Source: Enterococcus mundtii (GTDB lineage: Bacteria > Bacillota > Bacilli > Lactobacillales > Enterococcaceae). From it: DNA of 39,489 nucleotides. The position numbers and the translations under genes were made by a program. Below are positions 13,378 through 23,580 of the stretch, piece by piece. The first letter of the stretch is position 1, and every line of letters begins with the position of its first letter. The stretch covers positions 1 to 39,489 of the forward strand of contig NZ_PUAP01000039.1 of assembly GCF_002947535.1 (NCBI RefSeq). Reading direction: 5' to 3'. The notes under the pieces are model-generated. The model was given only the letters and a program-made list of their open reading frames with translations, had not been told where the DNA came from and made no database searches.

Positions 13378-14715
13378 ATGACTAGAAAGTTAAAAGTAGT
13401 AACGATTGGTGGCGGATCTGGCTACACACCTGAATTAGTCAAAGGATTTATTACTAGATATAAAGAAATGCCTATCGATGAGTTGTGGCTGGTCGATGTA
13501 GAGGAAGGAGCAGAAAAACTAGCAATTATTACAACACTTTGTCAGAAAATAATTAAACAATCCGGCTACCCAATACAATTGATGTCGACTATAAATCGAA
13601 AAGAAGCATTGAAAAATGCCGATTTTGTACTGACGCAGATTCGAGTAGGACAATTGTCCTCCAGAGTAAAAGATGAGAATATTCCATTAAAATATCGATT
13701 TGTAGGACAAGAAACAAATGGTCCAGGAGAATTATTGAATGCATTTCGGACAATTCCAGTGATGATTGATATTTGTACAGAAATGGAAGCACTATGTCCT
13801 GATGCGTGGTTGATCAACTTTGCAAACCCAGCTGGCATGCTTGCAGAAGCTGTATTGAACCATACGAATTGGAAAAAAATGATTAGTATTTGTAATGGAC
13901 CATTGAATATTGAGCATGCAATTGCTGATGCACTAGGTGTTGATCGAAAACGTATTTTTGCAGAGTTTGTAGGATTGAATCATTTAGTATTTGCCAAACG
14001 AATCTTATTAGATGGAGTAGAAGTAACAGCTTCTGTTGTTGATCAGTTGGTGCGTGGAGAAGTAAAAATTGACAATCCCGGAGTATCAAACTGGAATCCG
14101 GAGTTTCTTACCGGGATTCAAGCAATTCCGATGAGTTACTTACAATACTATTGGAAAACGGATGAGGTACTGAATGCTGAACAATATGCGGCAAACAACG
14201 AAGGTTCACGGGCAGTGGTTGCTCAAAAATTAGAGAAAGAGCTTTTTTCGCTCTATGCAGATAGTGCGTTTGATGATGTGACGGAAATATTGGCCCAAAG
14301 AGGGGGCACAGGATATAGCGAGTGTGCTTGTGATTTGATTTTATCTTTACACACAGATAAAAGAGATGTTCAAACGGTAAACACTCGAAACATGAAAGCC
14401 ATTGATAGCTTAGAATTATCCGATGTTGTGGAAGTCAATTGTCTAATTACGAAAGGAGGACCTATCCCACTCACAACAGGGAAATTACCTGATGCACTAA
14501 ATGGGCTGATACAACAAATGAAAGCCTTTGAGAAAGTCGCCTGTGAAGCAGCTGTGACAGGTGATTATCAAAAAGCTTTAGTTGCTATGACGATTAATCC
14601 GCTTGTTTCTTCTGACACTAAAGCAAAGGAAATTCTAGATGAGATGTTAATAGCAAATGAAGAATATTTACCTCAATTTGATTTATCGCACTTGAAAATG
14701 AAAGGAAGTATCTAA
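13378..14715 (+). CDS. GH4 6-phospho-beta-glucosidase (LicH/CelF type)
   Basis: 445 residues from ATG 13378 (SD gagg at 13365-13368); a GTG at 13369 would overlap the SD. Rossmann start GGGSGYTPEL (11-20) binds NAD. QETNGPGEL (111-119), ICNGP with metal-ligand Cys172, and GLNHL with His202 are GH4 hallmarks. The GLNHL form is typical of 6-phospho-beta-glucosidases. These enzymes use NAD+ and Mn2+ to cleave through a 3-keto intermediate. First gene of an operon. Its stop overlaps the next start (taatg), so they are translationally coupled. It hydrolyses intracellular phosphorylated disaccharide delivered by the PTS. Confidence 0.9.
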   Translation: MTRKLKVVTIGGGSGYTPELVKGFITRYKEMPIDELWLVDVEEGAEKLAIITTLCQKIIKQSGYPIQLMSTINRKEALKNADFVLTQIRVGQLSSRVKDENIPLKYRFVGQETNGPGELLNAFRTIPVMIDICTEMEALCPDAWLINFANPAGMLAEAVLNHTNWKKMISICNGPLNIEHAIADALGVDRKRIFAEFVGLNHLVFAKRILLDGVEVTASVVDQLVRGEVKIDNPGVSNWNPEFLTGIQAIPMSYLQYYWKTDEVLNAEQYAANNEGSRAVVAQKLEKELFSLYADSAFDDVTEILAQRGGTGYSECACDLILSLHTDKRDVQTVNTRNMKAIDSLELSDVVEVNCLITKGGPIPLTTGKLPDALNGLIQQMKAFEKVACEAAVTGDYQKALVAMTINPLVSSDTKAKEILDEMLIANEEYLPQFDLSHLKMKGSI

Positions 14716-15734
14716 TGAAACAATTAGTGATGGCGATTGTCGGTTATGGGAAAAGTGCTAAAAGATACCATCTTCCATATATTAATGTAAGGGAAACTAT
14801 CAAAGTGAAGTATATCTGTGATTTACATTTATCACAAGATGACATCACAGAGTTAGGTAAGAGCAACATTATAGGTGTAACAGATCTGTCTACAGTATTA
14901 GAAGATGATGAAGTGATTGTCATTACACTGTGCACACCACCAGAGACTCATTTTTCTCTTGCAAAAGAATGTTTAGAAGCAAGGAAAAATGTGATTATAG
15001 AAAAGCCGTTCTGTGAAACTTTGGCACAAGCGGAAACTTTGCTACAGTTAGCAAAAGAACAAAATGTTCATGTTATTCCCTATCAGAATAGACGATTTGA
15101 TAGTGACTTTCTAACTTTGAAAAAAGTAATTGAAAGAAATTATCTTGGGACATTGATTGAACTAGAAGCTCATATCGATTATTATCGACCGAATACCAAA
15201 GAACGTAAGGGCACAATTCTTGATGGTAGTTTTTACGGATTGGGTGTACACGCTGTAGATCAGATTGTTTCCATTTTTGGCAAACCAAATCGTGTTCAGT
15301 ATGATTTGAGAAGTGTTCAAAATGATGAAAGTACAGTGGATGACTACTATGATGTCCAGCTCATTTATGGGGTTTTTAAAGTGATTTTGAAATCAAGTCA
15401 AGTTGTGGCGAAATCAGGACCAAGGTTTAGATTATTAGGTACGATGGGGGCGTATGAAAAGTATGGTTCTGATCAACAAGAAAATGATCTGAAAGCAGGT
15501 GTTTTCCCTGGGGAAGGCGGTTTTGGCATGGACACAGCTAATGAATATGGCATTGTTACTTATAGAAATGCGAATGGTGATTGGATAGAAAAAGCTATCA
15601 CTTCGGAAATGGGGGATTATGGTTGTTTTTATGATGGAATTATAGAAATGCTTTTCCATAATGCGCCAAGTATTGTTAGCGAGGAAGAGATTCAGATCAC
15701 GATGGAAATCATGGATGGCGCTTCATTTGGTTAA
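14715..15734 (+). CDS. Gfo/Idh/MocA-family oxidoreductase
   Basis: 339 residues. An N-terminal Rossmann domain (VGYGKSAKRYHLPYI, 9-23) is followed by the family EKP motif (96-98), whose Lys is catalytic, and a GVHAVDQIV helix with the His-x-x-Asp pair near residue 177. The C-terminal alpha/beta domain ends in a dimer sheet. It is NAD(P)-dependent and acts on sugars or sugar derivatives; the substrate is not shown. One-base overlap with the GH4 gene and 41 bases to the EIIC start place it in the operon. With two phospho-glucosidases nearby it may oxidise or epimerise the released sugar moiety, which is inference. Confidence 0.85.
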   Translation: MKQLVMAIVGYGKSAKRYHLPYINVRETIKVKYICDLHLSQDDITELGKSNIIGVTDLSTVLEDDEVIVITLCTPPETHFSLAKECLEARKNVIIEKPFCETLAQAETLLQLAKEQNVHVIPYQNRRFDSDFLTLKKVIERNYLGTLIELEAHIDYYRPNTKERKGTILDGSFYGLGVHAVDQIVSIFGKPNRVQYDLRSVQNDESTVDDYYDVQLIYGVFKVILKSSQVVAKSGPRFRLLGTMGAYEKYGSDQQENDLKAGVFPGEGGFGMDTANEYGIVTYRNANGDWIEKAITSEMGDYGCFYDGIIEMLFHNAPSIVSEEEIQITMEIMDGASFG

Positions 15735-15775
15735 TCATAAATATGAACAAAAAAATAGTGTTAGGAGAGATCAAA

Positions 15776-17056
15776 ATGGATAAGTTTATTAATGTGTTTC
15801 AAGATAAAGTCATGCCAGGTGTGCTGAAAGTTAGTGAGAATCGCTTTTTAGTTGGTATTAGAAATGGTATCGCTGTGACAATGCCTCTAACAATCATAGG
15901 GAGTGCTTTTCTAATCATTGCTAATCTTCCATTTAGTGGTTGGAATGAGTTTCTAGGTAGTTTTGGTTTGAAATTAGGGGTACCTATTGGCTTTACTTTC
16001 GGTATTTTAGGGTTAGTAGGCTGTGCAGGTATTGCGTATTATCTTTCTGAAACCTATGGAGTTGATCCAATTAATTCTGTTGTATTAGCAATGACAGCTT
16101 TCTTAATGTTACAAGCTTCTGAAGATTGGAGCATCGATGTCGCAACTTTAGGTGCTTCTGGCTTATTTACCGGAATTGTTACGGCAATTGCAACCGTCTT
16201 AATTATTCATTTTTTTATTAAAAAGAAGCTAATCATTCGAATGCCGGATGGTGTTCCACCAGCAGTCTCTAAGAGTTTTGCTAGTTTACTACCAGGTGCT
16301 GCAATCATAGGGCTAGCTTGGACCATACGAGTGCTATTGGAATTTGATGTCAATCGTTTTGTTCAATGGATGTTTTCGCCGCTAGCAACGGGGTTAAATA
16401 CGTTACCAGGTATGTTGTTGTATACCTTTATGATTTTATTATTATGGTGTGCGGGAATTCACGGAAGTAATGTGATGGGAAGTATTGGTGATCCAATCTT
16501 TCTAGCATTATTTGCTGCAAATACAGAAGCCTTTTCAAGAGGAGAGCCATTACCAAATATTTTTGTAGGTGGATTTTATATCACGTTTTTATGTTATGGA
16601 GGAACTGGATCAACGTTGGGATTAGTCATCAATATGCTGATGTCTAAAAGTAAGGCTTATAAGTCATTAGGGAAAATGGCTCTGCCATCTGCAATTTTTT
16701 GTATCAATGAACCCATTATTTTTGGATTTCCTATTGTAATGAATCCGATTATGATGATTCCGTTTATACTTACACCACTGATACTATGCATTGGTACGTA
16801 TATCCTAACAATCACCAATATCATAGGGCGGATTGCCTTCAATCCACCATGGACAACACCACCGTTAGTGAATGCCTACTTAGCGACAGGCGGAAATATT
16901 CCAGCTGTGATTTGGGGACTCGTTTCATTATTATTGAGTATTGCCATTTATTACCCGTTCTTCAAAATTTGTGAAAAACAGGAATTAGATAAAAATAAAA
17001 CACCCATTCAAAATATACCGAAAACAGACAATAAAGCAGTAGCTGAACAGAGCTAA
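15776..17056 (+). CDS. PTS EIIC permease, cellobiose/beta-glucoside (CelB-like)
   Basis: 426 residues from ATG 15776, chosen because taggaga lies eight bases upstream; ATG 15743 has no SD. It is an integral membrane protein with about ten hydrophobic segments. The active-site region GGTGSTLGL and INEPIIFGFPIVMNP matches the lactose/cellobiose IIC family. It translocates the beta-glucoside while the sugar is phosphorylated by IIB. No IIA or IIB gene is in the window, so it must borrow those subunits from elsewhere in the genome. The GH1 gene follows by about 12-15 bases. Confidence 0.9.
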   Translation: MDKFINVFQDKVMPGVLKVSENRFLVGIRNGIAVTMPLTIIGSAFLIIANLPFSGWNEFLGSFGLKLGVPIGFTFGILGLVGCAGIAYYLSETYGVDPINSVVLAMTAFLMLQASEDWSIDVATLGASGLFTGIVTAIATVLIIHFFIKKKLIIRMPDGVPPAVSKSFASLLPGAAIIGLAWTIRVLLEFDVNRFVQWMFSPLATGLNTLPGMLLYTFMILLLWCAGIHGSNVMGSIGDPIFLALFAANTEAFSRGEPLPNIFVGGFYITFLCYGGTGSTLGLVINMLMSKSKAYKSLGKMALPSAIFCINEPIIFGFPIVMNPIMMIPFILTPLILCIGTYILTITNIIGRIAFNPPWTTPPLVNAYLATGGNIPAVIWGLVSLLLSIAIYYPFFKICEKQELDKNKTPIQNIPKTDNKAVAEQS

Positions 17057-18496
<1,440 letters not shown>

Positions 18497-18566
18497 TCAT
18501 TTGTCAAAGAGCGGAATATATTTCTGAGTAATCGTTGTATAGTCAAAATATAAGGTGCATTAGATC

Positions 18567-18598
18567 GCGATCTGTTACTACGGATCGTGTTTTTTTGT
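18567..18598 (+). terminator. Terminator of the beta-glucoside operon
   Basis: cgatct (18568-18573) pairs with ggatcg (18582-18587), followed by tgttttttt. A separate palindrome gatcgcgatc overlaps the left arm. Confidence 0.65.
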
Positions 18599-18619
18599 TT
18601 AGTGCACCAGAATATACAT

Positions 18620-19020
18620 ACTATTTAAGGAATAAAAACTATTATTAGAAAAATTGTTAGCAAAAGCAAAGACCTTGTCTTTTTAACTTTAGCACTCCCC
18701 TTAAATATGATGTAACCCATAAGTAGTGGTGAAGAAAAAGCAACATGTCCCTACTAAGAAAATACAGGAAATCACTGGTCAAATATACGTCAATTCTCCT
18801 AACTAAAACTGTAATAATAATGAACGATATTAAGATATTACGAACCTTGTTATTGCCTATATCCATCAGAAAGCTTCCAATTATGATCTACATCTTATGG
18901 TCTTCATCAAGCAGCAATCTCCTGCCTCCAAATTTTTTTAATAAGAAGGCAGCAATTCTTTGTTACCTAAGATATTGTGAATTGAGTAACATGAATGGAC
19001 TATTATTTCGTCCTTCTTAA
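18620..19020. other. Gene-free stretch, possible decayed membrane-protein remnant
   Basis: Between the beta-glucoside operon and the resolvase scar no credible gene is seen. On the minus strand a hydrophobic run (ILISFIIITVLVRRIDVYL) sits in a frame that is broken by a stop upstream and has no start signal, so it may be the remains of a membrane protein. The rightward 91-codon frame has no SD and unusual composition and was not called. Confidence 0.3.
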
Positions 19021-19052
19021 ACCTCTTAAGAAAGATCCAGAAAAATAAAAAC

Positions 19053-19086
19053 GGGTCAGAAACTTAGAAGTTTTTGATCCTTTTTT
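19053..19086. repeat. Inverted repeat like the one at 9291; terminator or res site
   Basis: ggtcagaaactt (19054-19065) and aagtttttgatcc (19068-19080), then a T-run. It shares gggtcagaaactta and agtttttga with 9291-9316, and both lie upstream of serine-resolvase genes. Confidence 0.5.
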
Positions 19087-19259
19087 AATTTCTCATTTAA
19101 TCGCTCTTTCAGCAGCTCAATTAATTAGGTCAGAAAGTATTTCATTTAGCGGTCAACAGATTATACTTAAATTAGACACTCACGTTTTATTGAAATTACT
19201 GATTTTCCCGTGTGTGCTTAGGGTGTATGATAATTAGTTTGAGAAATTAGGTGGAATTT

Positions 19260-19400
19260 TTGAAAATTGCATATATTCGTGTCTCATCGACAGATCAAAA
19301 TGAGCAGCGGCAAATTGAAGAGATGAAAAAATTTGGAGCAGAGAAAATTTTTGCTGAGAAACAGTCGGGTGCAACATGGGACGGTGAAGTATCTCAATAA
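19260..19400 (+). pseudogene. N-terminal fragment of a serine resolvase
   Basis: TTG 19260 with SD ttaggtgg opens [20 protein letters not shown] and [15 protein letters not shown], which is the resolvase N-terminal catalytic domain including the active-site Ser. After about 40 residues the sequence switches to the 3' part of an IS6-family transposase (junction near 19378-19384), and the frame ends at 19400. The rest of the recombinase is lost. Upstream sequence (19100-19255) with boxes such as ggtcagaaagt may be its res site. Confidence 0.8.
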
Positions 19401-19642
19401 CTTGATTGAGCAAGATCATCGTCCAATTAAGTGACGGAATAAATTTTATTAAAGTCTTCGGACAGCGTTAGCTACAATTAAGACATGGAAACCATTCGAG
19501 GAGTCTACAAATAAAGCCGAAATGAAGGGTCTCTTTTTGGCTTTTCCGTCTGCATAGAAATTAAACGGTTACTGGGGATAGCAGCGTAATTCGTAGTCAA
19601 AAGGGTAGTATCGCTGTCTATTTTGAAACTTTGCAACAGAAC
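19380..19642 (+). mobile_element. Decayed 3' end of an IS6/IS1216-family element
   Basis: The reading [15 protein letters not shown], stop, RNKFY, stop, SLRTALATIKT matches the C-terminal region of IS6-family transposases, with several stops and changes. The segment ends in gaaactttgcaacagaac (19625-19642), the complement of the IS1216-type terminal repeat seen again at 39471. It is an inactive scar marking a past IS6-mediated rearrangement at the left edge of the fructo-oligosaccharide locus. Confidence 0.8.
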
Positions 19643-19650
19643 ATTATTTT

Positions 19651-20676
19651 TTATAAATTAGTAGACTCCCTAAAGATCAGTTTCGTAGAATATTTTGAAA
19701 TCGAATAAGGAATATCAGGTTCACTCAAGCGGTCCATAATGAGATGCGCAGCTTTTCTGCCCAAATAAAATTTTGGCGCGTCGATGGTGGTCAACCCCGG
19801 TAAAATTCGCTCGGAGTTCGGGATATTATCAAATCCGATCACGTTGACATCGTCCGGTATTTTGTGTCCCAGCGCCTGTAGGGCGTAGATCAATTGGATC
19901 GCTAGCCAGTCATTTCCGCACAAGAAGACATCCGGCACTTTTTTCATGGAATTGAGCAATTCTTTGATTTTCTCAAAATTCTCGAAAATCGTGTCTGTGT
20001 CCTTGAGAATCGAAGCATGGCTGTTGATTTCCAGTTCATGCTTTTTCAGCGTACTGAAAAAGGCATAATAACGCTCCATAAAGCCAAGGCCTGTATTAGG
20101 TGAATACAAATCGCCAATAAAGGCAAAATCAGAGAAGCCCTTTTGAATGAGTAATTCAGTGATCCGTTCAACATTGGAATGATTTTCCATCATAACAATG
20201 TCACACTTTCCAATCAAATAATTAGGATTTTTTGGCGCATCCACCGTGACGATCGGAAGGTGAGTCTCCAATAACTTGTCCCAAACCGGTCGGAAATTCA
20301 TTTCGACCACAATGATGCCTTTCGTATTCGAACTGTAGACCGCTTCGGGCAAACGCCCTTCCTCGATATCCTCTTTCGATAATGTTGCGATCGTCAGCTG
20401 GTAATTCGTCTCGGAAAGGATCGTTTCGATCCCCGTCAAAACATTGCTCCAAAATTGAGAATCGTTTGCATGATTGATATTCAGGAACAAGATATTTCCC
20501 TGATCGATCTTGTATTCTGTTCGTTCTTCCTTCGTAAAATACCCCATGGATTCGGCTTTTCTTATAATGATCTCCGTTGTTCGCTGAGATACTTGAGGAT
20601 CGTTCTTGAGCGCCTTTGAAACAGTATTTCTTGAATACCCGGTTTCTTTAGCAATATCATTGATCGTACATTTCAT
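19651..20676 (-). CDS. LacI-family repressor of the fructo-oligosaccharide operon
   Basis: 341 residues. Helix-turn-helix TINDIAKETGYSRNTVSKAL (3-22) and hinge, then a periplasmic-binding-protein-like effector domain (about 60-335) with VNVIGFDNIPNSERILPGLT, a typical LacI signature. Start ATG 20676 with SD gagggtg leftward. It is divergent from the operon at 20836. The rightward promoter has an AGCGCT core in its spacer (20775-20780), an expected LacI-type operator. It presumably releases DNA upon binding a sucrose- or FOS-derived ligand. Its stop is nine bases from the IS6 remnant, so the locus ends sharply there. Confidence 0.9.
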   Translation of the reverse strand: MKCTINDIAKETGYSRNTVSKALKNDPQVSQRTTEIIIRKAESMGYFTKEERTEYKIDQGNILFLNINHANDSQFWSNVLTGIETILSETNYQLTIATLSKEDIEEGRLPEAVYSSNTKGIIVVEMNFRPVWDKLLETHLPIVTVDAPKNPNYLIGKCDIVMMENHSNVERITELLIQKGFSDFAFIGDLYSPNTGLGFMERYYAFFSTLKKHELEINSHASILKDTDTIFENFEKIKELLNSMKKVPDVFLCGNDWLAIQLIYALQALGHKIPDDVNVIGFDNIPNSERILPGLTTIDAPKFYLGRKAAHLIMDRLSEPDIPYSISKYSTKLIFRESTNL

Positions 20677-20730
20677 TTTTCACCCTCCCACAGGCAGTAT
20701 AACCATCACATGCACATAAAAGCAATATTT

Positions 20731-20757
20731 ATTTGCACGAAAATGCACAAAAACGTG
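20731..20757. promoter_or_regulatory. TGCAC/CGTG repeat cluster
   Basis: ttgcacgaaaatgcac then cgtg, with another tgcac at 20711. The short repeated boxes between the divergent LacI and GH32-like genes may be additional operator half-sites. Confidence 0.35.
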
Positions 20758-20765
20758 AAAAACAC

Positions 20766-20794
20766 TTGTGGTTAAGCGCTACCAAAATTATTCT
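20766..20794 (+). promoter_or_regulatory. Operon promoter with operator in the spacer
   Basis: ttgtgg (20766-20771), a 17-base spacer and tattct (20789-20794). The spacer carries ttaagcgctacc, with the CG-centred core typical of LacI/CcpA-family operators. A repressor bound here would block polymerase. Confidence 0.6.
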
Positions 20795-20835
20795 AAGGGT
20801 ATTAAATGATCAATTAAGTTTAGGAGAGATGTTGA

Positions 20836-22272
20836 ATGAGTTTATTTTATCGACCGGAGAATGCGTGGGTGGGGGACTTGATCCCGTATTGTGAAGAAGG
20901 AACATTTTATGCGTATTATCTGCATGATCCAAGAATCATCGAGGGAAAATATGCCGAAGAAACAACGTGGCATTTGGCGACAACCAAAGACTTTGTCCAG
21001 GTGGATTATCAAGGAGAAGCAATCAAACGGGGAACGAAGGAATCCTACAACCTCAATAATTACACAGGTTCAATCATTAAAGACGCTCAAGGTAAGTACC
21101 ATGCTTTTTATACTGCTTTTAATGAGAACAAGCCTTTTGTAAATGGAAAGAGTGTCCAGCTAGTCATGAAAGCGGTCGGCGAAAGCTTGTACGAACTCGA
21201 GACAGACCCGAATTTTTTATTTCCATCTGACGGGAAGATCTATGAAGAGTTTGACTGGCGCGATCCTTTCGTTTTTTGGGTGGAGGAGGAGAAATGCTAC
21301 TTCATGTTGTTGGCGTCTAGATGTCAAGGGGCGGGAGATCTGAGAGGCGGCTGCATCTCTTTGTCGAAGTCAAAGGATTTGGAGACTTGGGAATATTGCG
21401 AACCATTCTATGATCCGAAGATGTACATCACGATGGAGTGTCCAGAGGTCTTTAAGATGGGGGAGTACTGGTATTTAGTGTTTTCAACATTTTCAGACCG
21501 CTTTACGACACATTACCGTTACGCAAAAAGCTTAGAGGGTCCGTGGATCATACCAGCAGACGACGTATTTGATACACGCGCCAACTATGCGATCAAAACA
21601 GCTTCAGATGGAGAAAGAAGAATTGCCTTTGGCTGGGTCGCGACAAAAGAAGGAGAGACGGACTTTGGTCCCTGGGACTGGGGAGGAACGATGATTTTCC
21701 ATGAATTGATCCAAAATCCTCAGACTGGTGAACTGAAGGCTGTGATGATTGATTCGGTTGGCGAATTCTTTGAAGAAAAATCGAAGATATCCGCACCAGT
21801 CTTTTATAATGATCATAGTAATGATAAAAACAAGGTCGCAAGTGACACGTTAGGAGCCATGCTGTTCGATAGTCCATCCGACACTTTTTCAGTGACAGTG
21901 GATTTTGAGGTTTTGAAGGCAAAAGAGTTTGGAATTGCCCTTCATGTGGATGAAGGGATGGAAACGGGCTATTTCTTACGGATGCTACCGGAACAACAGC
22001 TGATTGCGTGGGATCTCTGGCCGCGAGCTGAAAAGGGCGAGTATCAGTGGCAGATCAAAGGAGATATTCCCTATCAAGTGGAGACAAGCCGGATTCTGCC
22101 GAAAGCGTCACGCTATCGTGTCCGCGTGTTGCGAGAAGGAAGTATGTGTGTCGTCTATGTGAACGACGAAATTGCATTATCGACGAGATTATACAATCAC
22201 AGCGGAAAAAAAGTAGGGGTTTACGTGGTTCAAGGGGAAGTAGTGTTGCATAAGATCGAGATAAGAGAATAG
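20836..22272 (+). CDS. GH32-like glycoside hydrolase (beta-fructosidase superfamily)
   Basis: 478 residues. A five-bladed propeller is indicated by WVGDLIPYCEEG (Asp14 at the nucleophile position, in place of WMNDPNG), WRDPF (141-145) and ECPE (Glu201, acid/base), i.e. all three GH32 carboxylates. The C-terminal 170 residues look like the GH32 beta-sandwich (FGIALHVDEGMETGYFLRM). No signal peptide, so it is intracellular. Its divergence from the canonical GH32 at 25362 suggests a different linkage or substrate. First gene of the operon, SD taggaga before ATG 20836. Substrate by context: an imported fructan or sucrose-like oligosaccharide. Confidence 0.8.
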   Translation: MSLFYRPENAWVGDLIPYCEEGTFYAYYLHDPRIIEGKYAEETTWHLATTKDFVQVDYQGEAIKRGTKESYNLNNYTGSIIKDAQGKYHAFYTAFNENKPFVNGKSVQLVMKAVGESLYELETDPNFLFPSDGKIYEEFDWRDPFVFWVEEEKCYFMLLASRCQGAGDLRGGCISLSKSKDLETWEYCEPFYDPKMYITMECPEVFKMGEYWYLVFSTFSDRFTTHYRYAKSLEGPWIIPADDVFDTRANYAIKTASDGERRIAFGWVATKEGETDFGPWDWGGTMIFHELIQNPQTGELKAVMIDSVGEFFEEKSKISAPVFYNDHSNDKNKVASDTLGAMLFDSPSDTFSVTVDFEVLKAKEFGIALHVDEGMETGYFLRMLPEQQLIAWDLWPRAEKGEYQWQIKGDIPYQVETSRILPKASRYRVRVLREGSMCVVYVNDEIALSTRLYNHSGKKVGVYVVQGEVVLHKIEIRE

Positions 22273-22286
22273 GAGTTGTTTCTTCC

Positions 22287-23567
22287 ATGATAAGAAAAGT
22301 TGGAGTTTTGGTTAGTCTTTTAGGCGTTCTTTTTATGGTAACAGCCTGTGGAGGGGAAAAAGAAGATGCCTCCACTACGACGGTCAAATGGCTGACTTCT
22401 CGACCAGTCGGCGGGGCAATCGACGAGACCATGCGGGAAATCGCCGATCAGTACAGCAAGGAGAAAGGCGGGAAGTGGAAAATTGATTTTGAAACCACGG
22501 CGGACAGACCTTCGTATTTACAGAAATTAAAAACATTGGTTGCCGGCAACAACATGCCGGATATCATTGACACCGATCCAGACCTTTACGCAAAAGAGCT
22601 TGTCAAAGCAGGGAAGCTCATAGACATGAAAAAATTTCTTCAAAAGAACGACTACTATCAAAACTTTTACCCGACAGCATTAAAATACCAAGAATTTTCG
22701 GATGGTTCGATGTACACCCTCCCACTGGAATACCATGTCGAAATGATCTGGTACAACAAAAAATTGTTTTCTCAGCACGGAATCAGTGTTCCGAAAACCT
22801 TCGATCAATGGTTAGCGGCATGTAAAAAACTGAAAGAAGCAGGGGTGACGCCAATCTCTGTAGATGGGATCGATCGCTGGCCGGTCCAACGCTATTTGGC
22901 GATGCCCGCCTTCAGACAAACAGGAAATCAGTTTATTGAGAATCTGAGTCAAGGAAAAGAAAAAATGTCTAGTCAAACGGGTGTTGATTCAGTCAAGTTT
23001 GTAAAAGAGATCGGGCAATACTTCAATGAAGGGTTTTCTGCCACCGATTACGCGACAGCACAATCCATGTTTTTAGATGGAAAATCAGCGATGTATTATA
23101 TCGGTGACTGGGAAATTGGCGCCATGCAGGAGAAATACGACGCGGGCGAAATTGATTATTTCTATATGCCGACAACGAAGGACAGTGTGACAGCAGCCAA
23201 TGAATTTTGTGTAAACTCTGGAATCGGTATGGCCTTCAACGCAGAAACTTTCGATGAAAAGACGAAGGATTTCCTCCTCTATGTGCTGGACCATTATGCA
23301 GATATCTACACGAAGAAAATGCAGATGTCTCCAATTAAAACGGAGTTGCCAAAAGATGTCGATTATTCAAGTTTGTATTTGAGAATCCGAAAAGATATGG
23401 ACAATACCGGGGAGCAATTTATGAAGCCATGGGATACCTATCTGGATTCTTCAACGAATACGATCGTTCAGGACAACTTGCTGCTTGTAGGATCGGGAGA
23501 CATGAAAATTCAAGATTTTGTCAAAATGATCGATGATTCGATCAAAGTGAACGTCACAGATCAATAA
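22287..23567 (+). CDS. ABC transporter solute-binding lipoprotein (sugar)
   Basis: 426 residues with a lipoprotein signal peptide (VLVSLLGVLFMVTAC, lipid-modified Cys21). The mature protein has the extracellular solute-binding family 1 pattern (VKWLTSRPVGG, DIIDTDPDLYAKELVKAG, YTLPLEYHVEMIWYNKKLF). It captures oligosaccharide outside the membrane for the two permeases that follow. SD aggag lies before ATG 22287. The next gene starts 13 bases downstream. Analogous to MsmE of the multiple-sugar/FOS systems. Confidence 0.9.
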   Translation: MIRKVGVLVSLLGVLFMVTACGGEKEDASTTTVKWLTSRPVGGAIDETMREIADQYSKEKGGKWKIDFETTADRPSYLQKLKTLVAGNNMPDIIDTDPDLYAKELVKAGKLIDMKKFLQKNDYYQNFYPTALKYQEFSDGSMYTLPLEYHVEMIWYNKKLFSQHGISVPKTFDQWLAACKKLKEAGVTPISVDGIDRWPVQRYLAMPAFRQTGNQFIENLSQGKEKMSSQTGVDSVKFVKEIGQYFNEGFSATDYATAQSMFLDGKSAMYYIGDWEIGAMQEKYDAGEIDYFYMPTTKDSVTAANEFCVNSGIGMAFNAETFDEKTKDFLLYVLDHYADIYTKKMQMSPIKTELPKDVDYSSLYLRIRKDMDNTGEQFMKPWDTYLDSSTNTIVQDNLLLVGSGDMKIQDFVKMIDDSIKVNVTDQ

Positions 23568-23580
23568 TGGAGGGGAAAAT

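Noticed and set aside
18745-19020. 91-codon rightward frame
   Set aside because: No SD, unusual Leu/Ile/Ser-rich composition, no recognisable motif; bases are better read as a decayed minus-strand remnant or non-coding.
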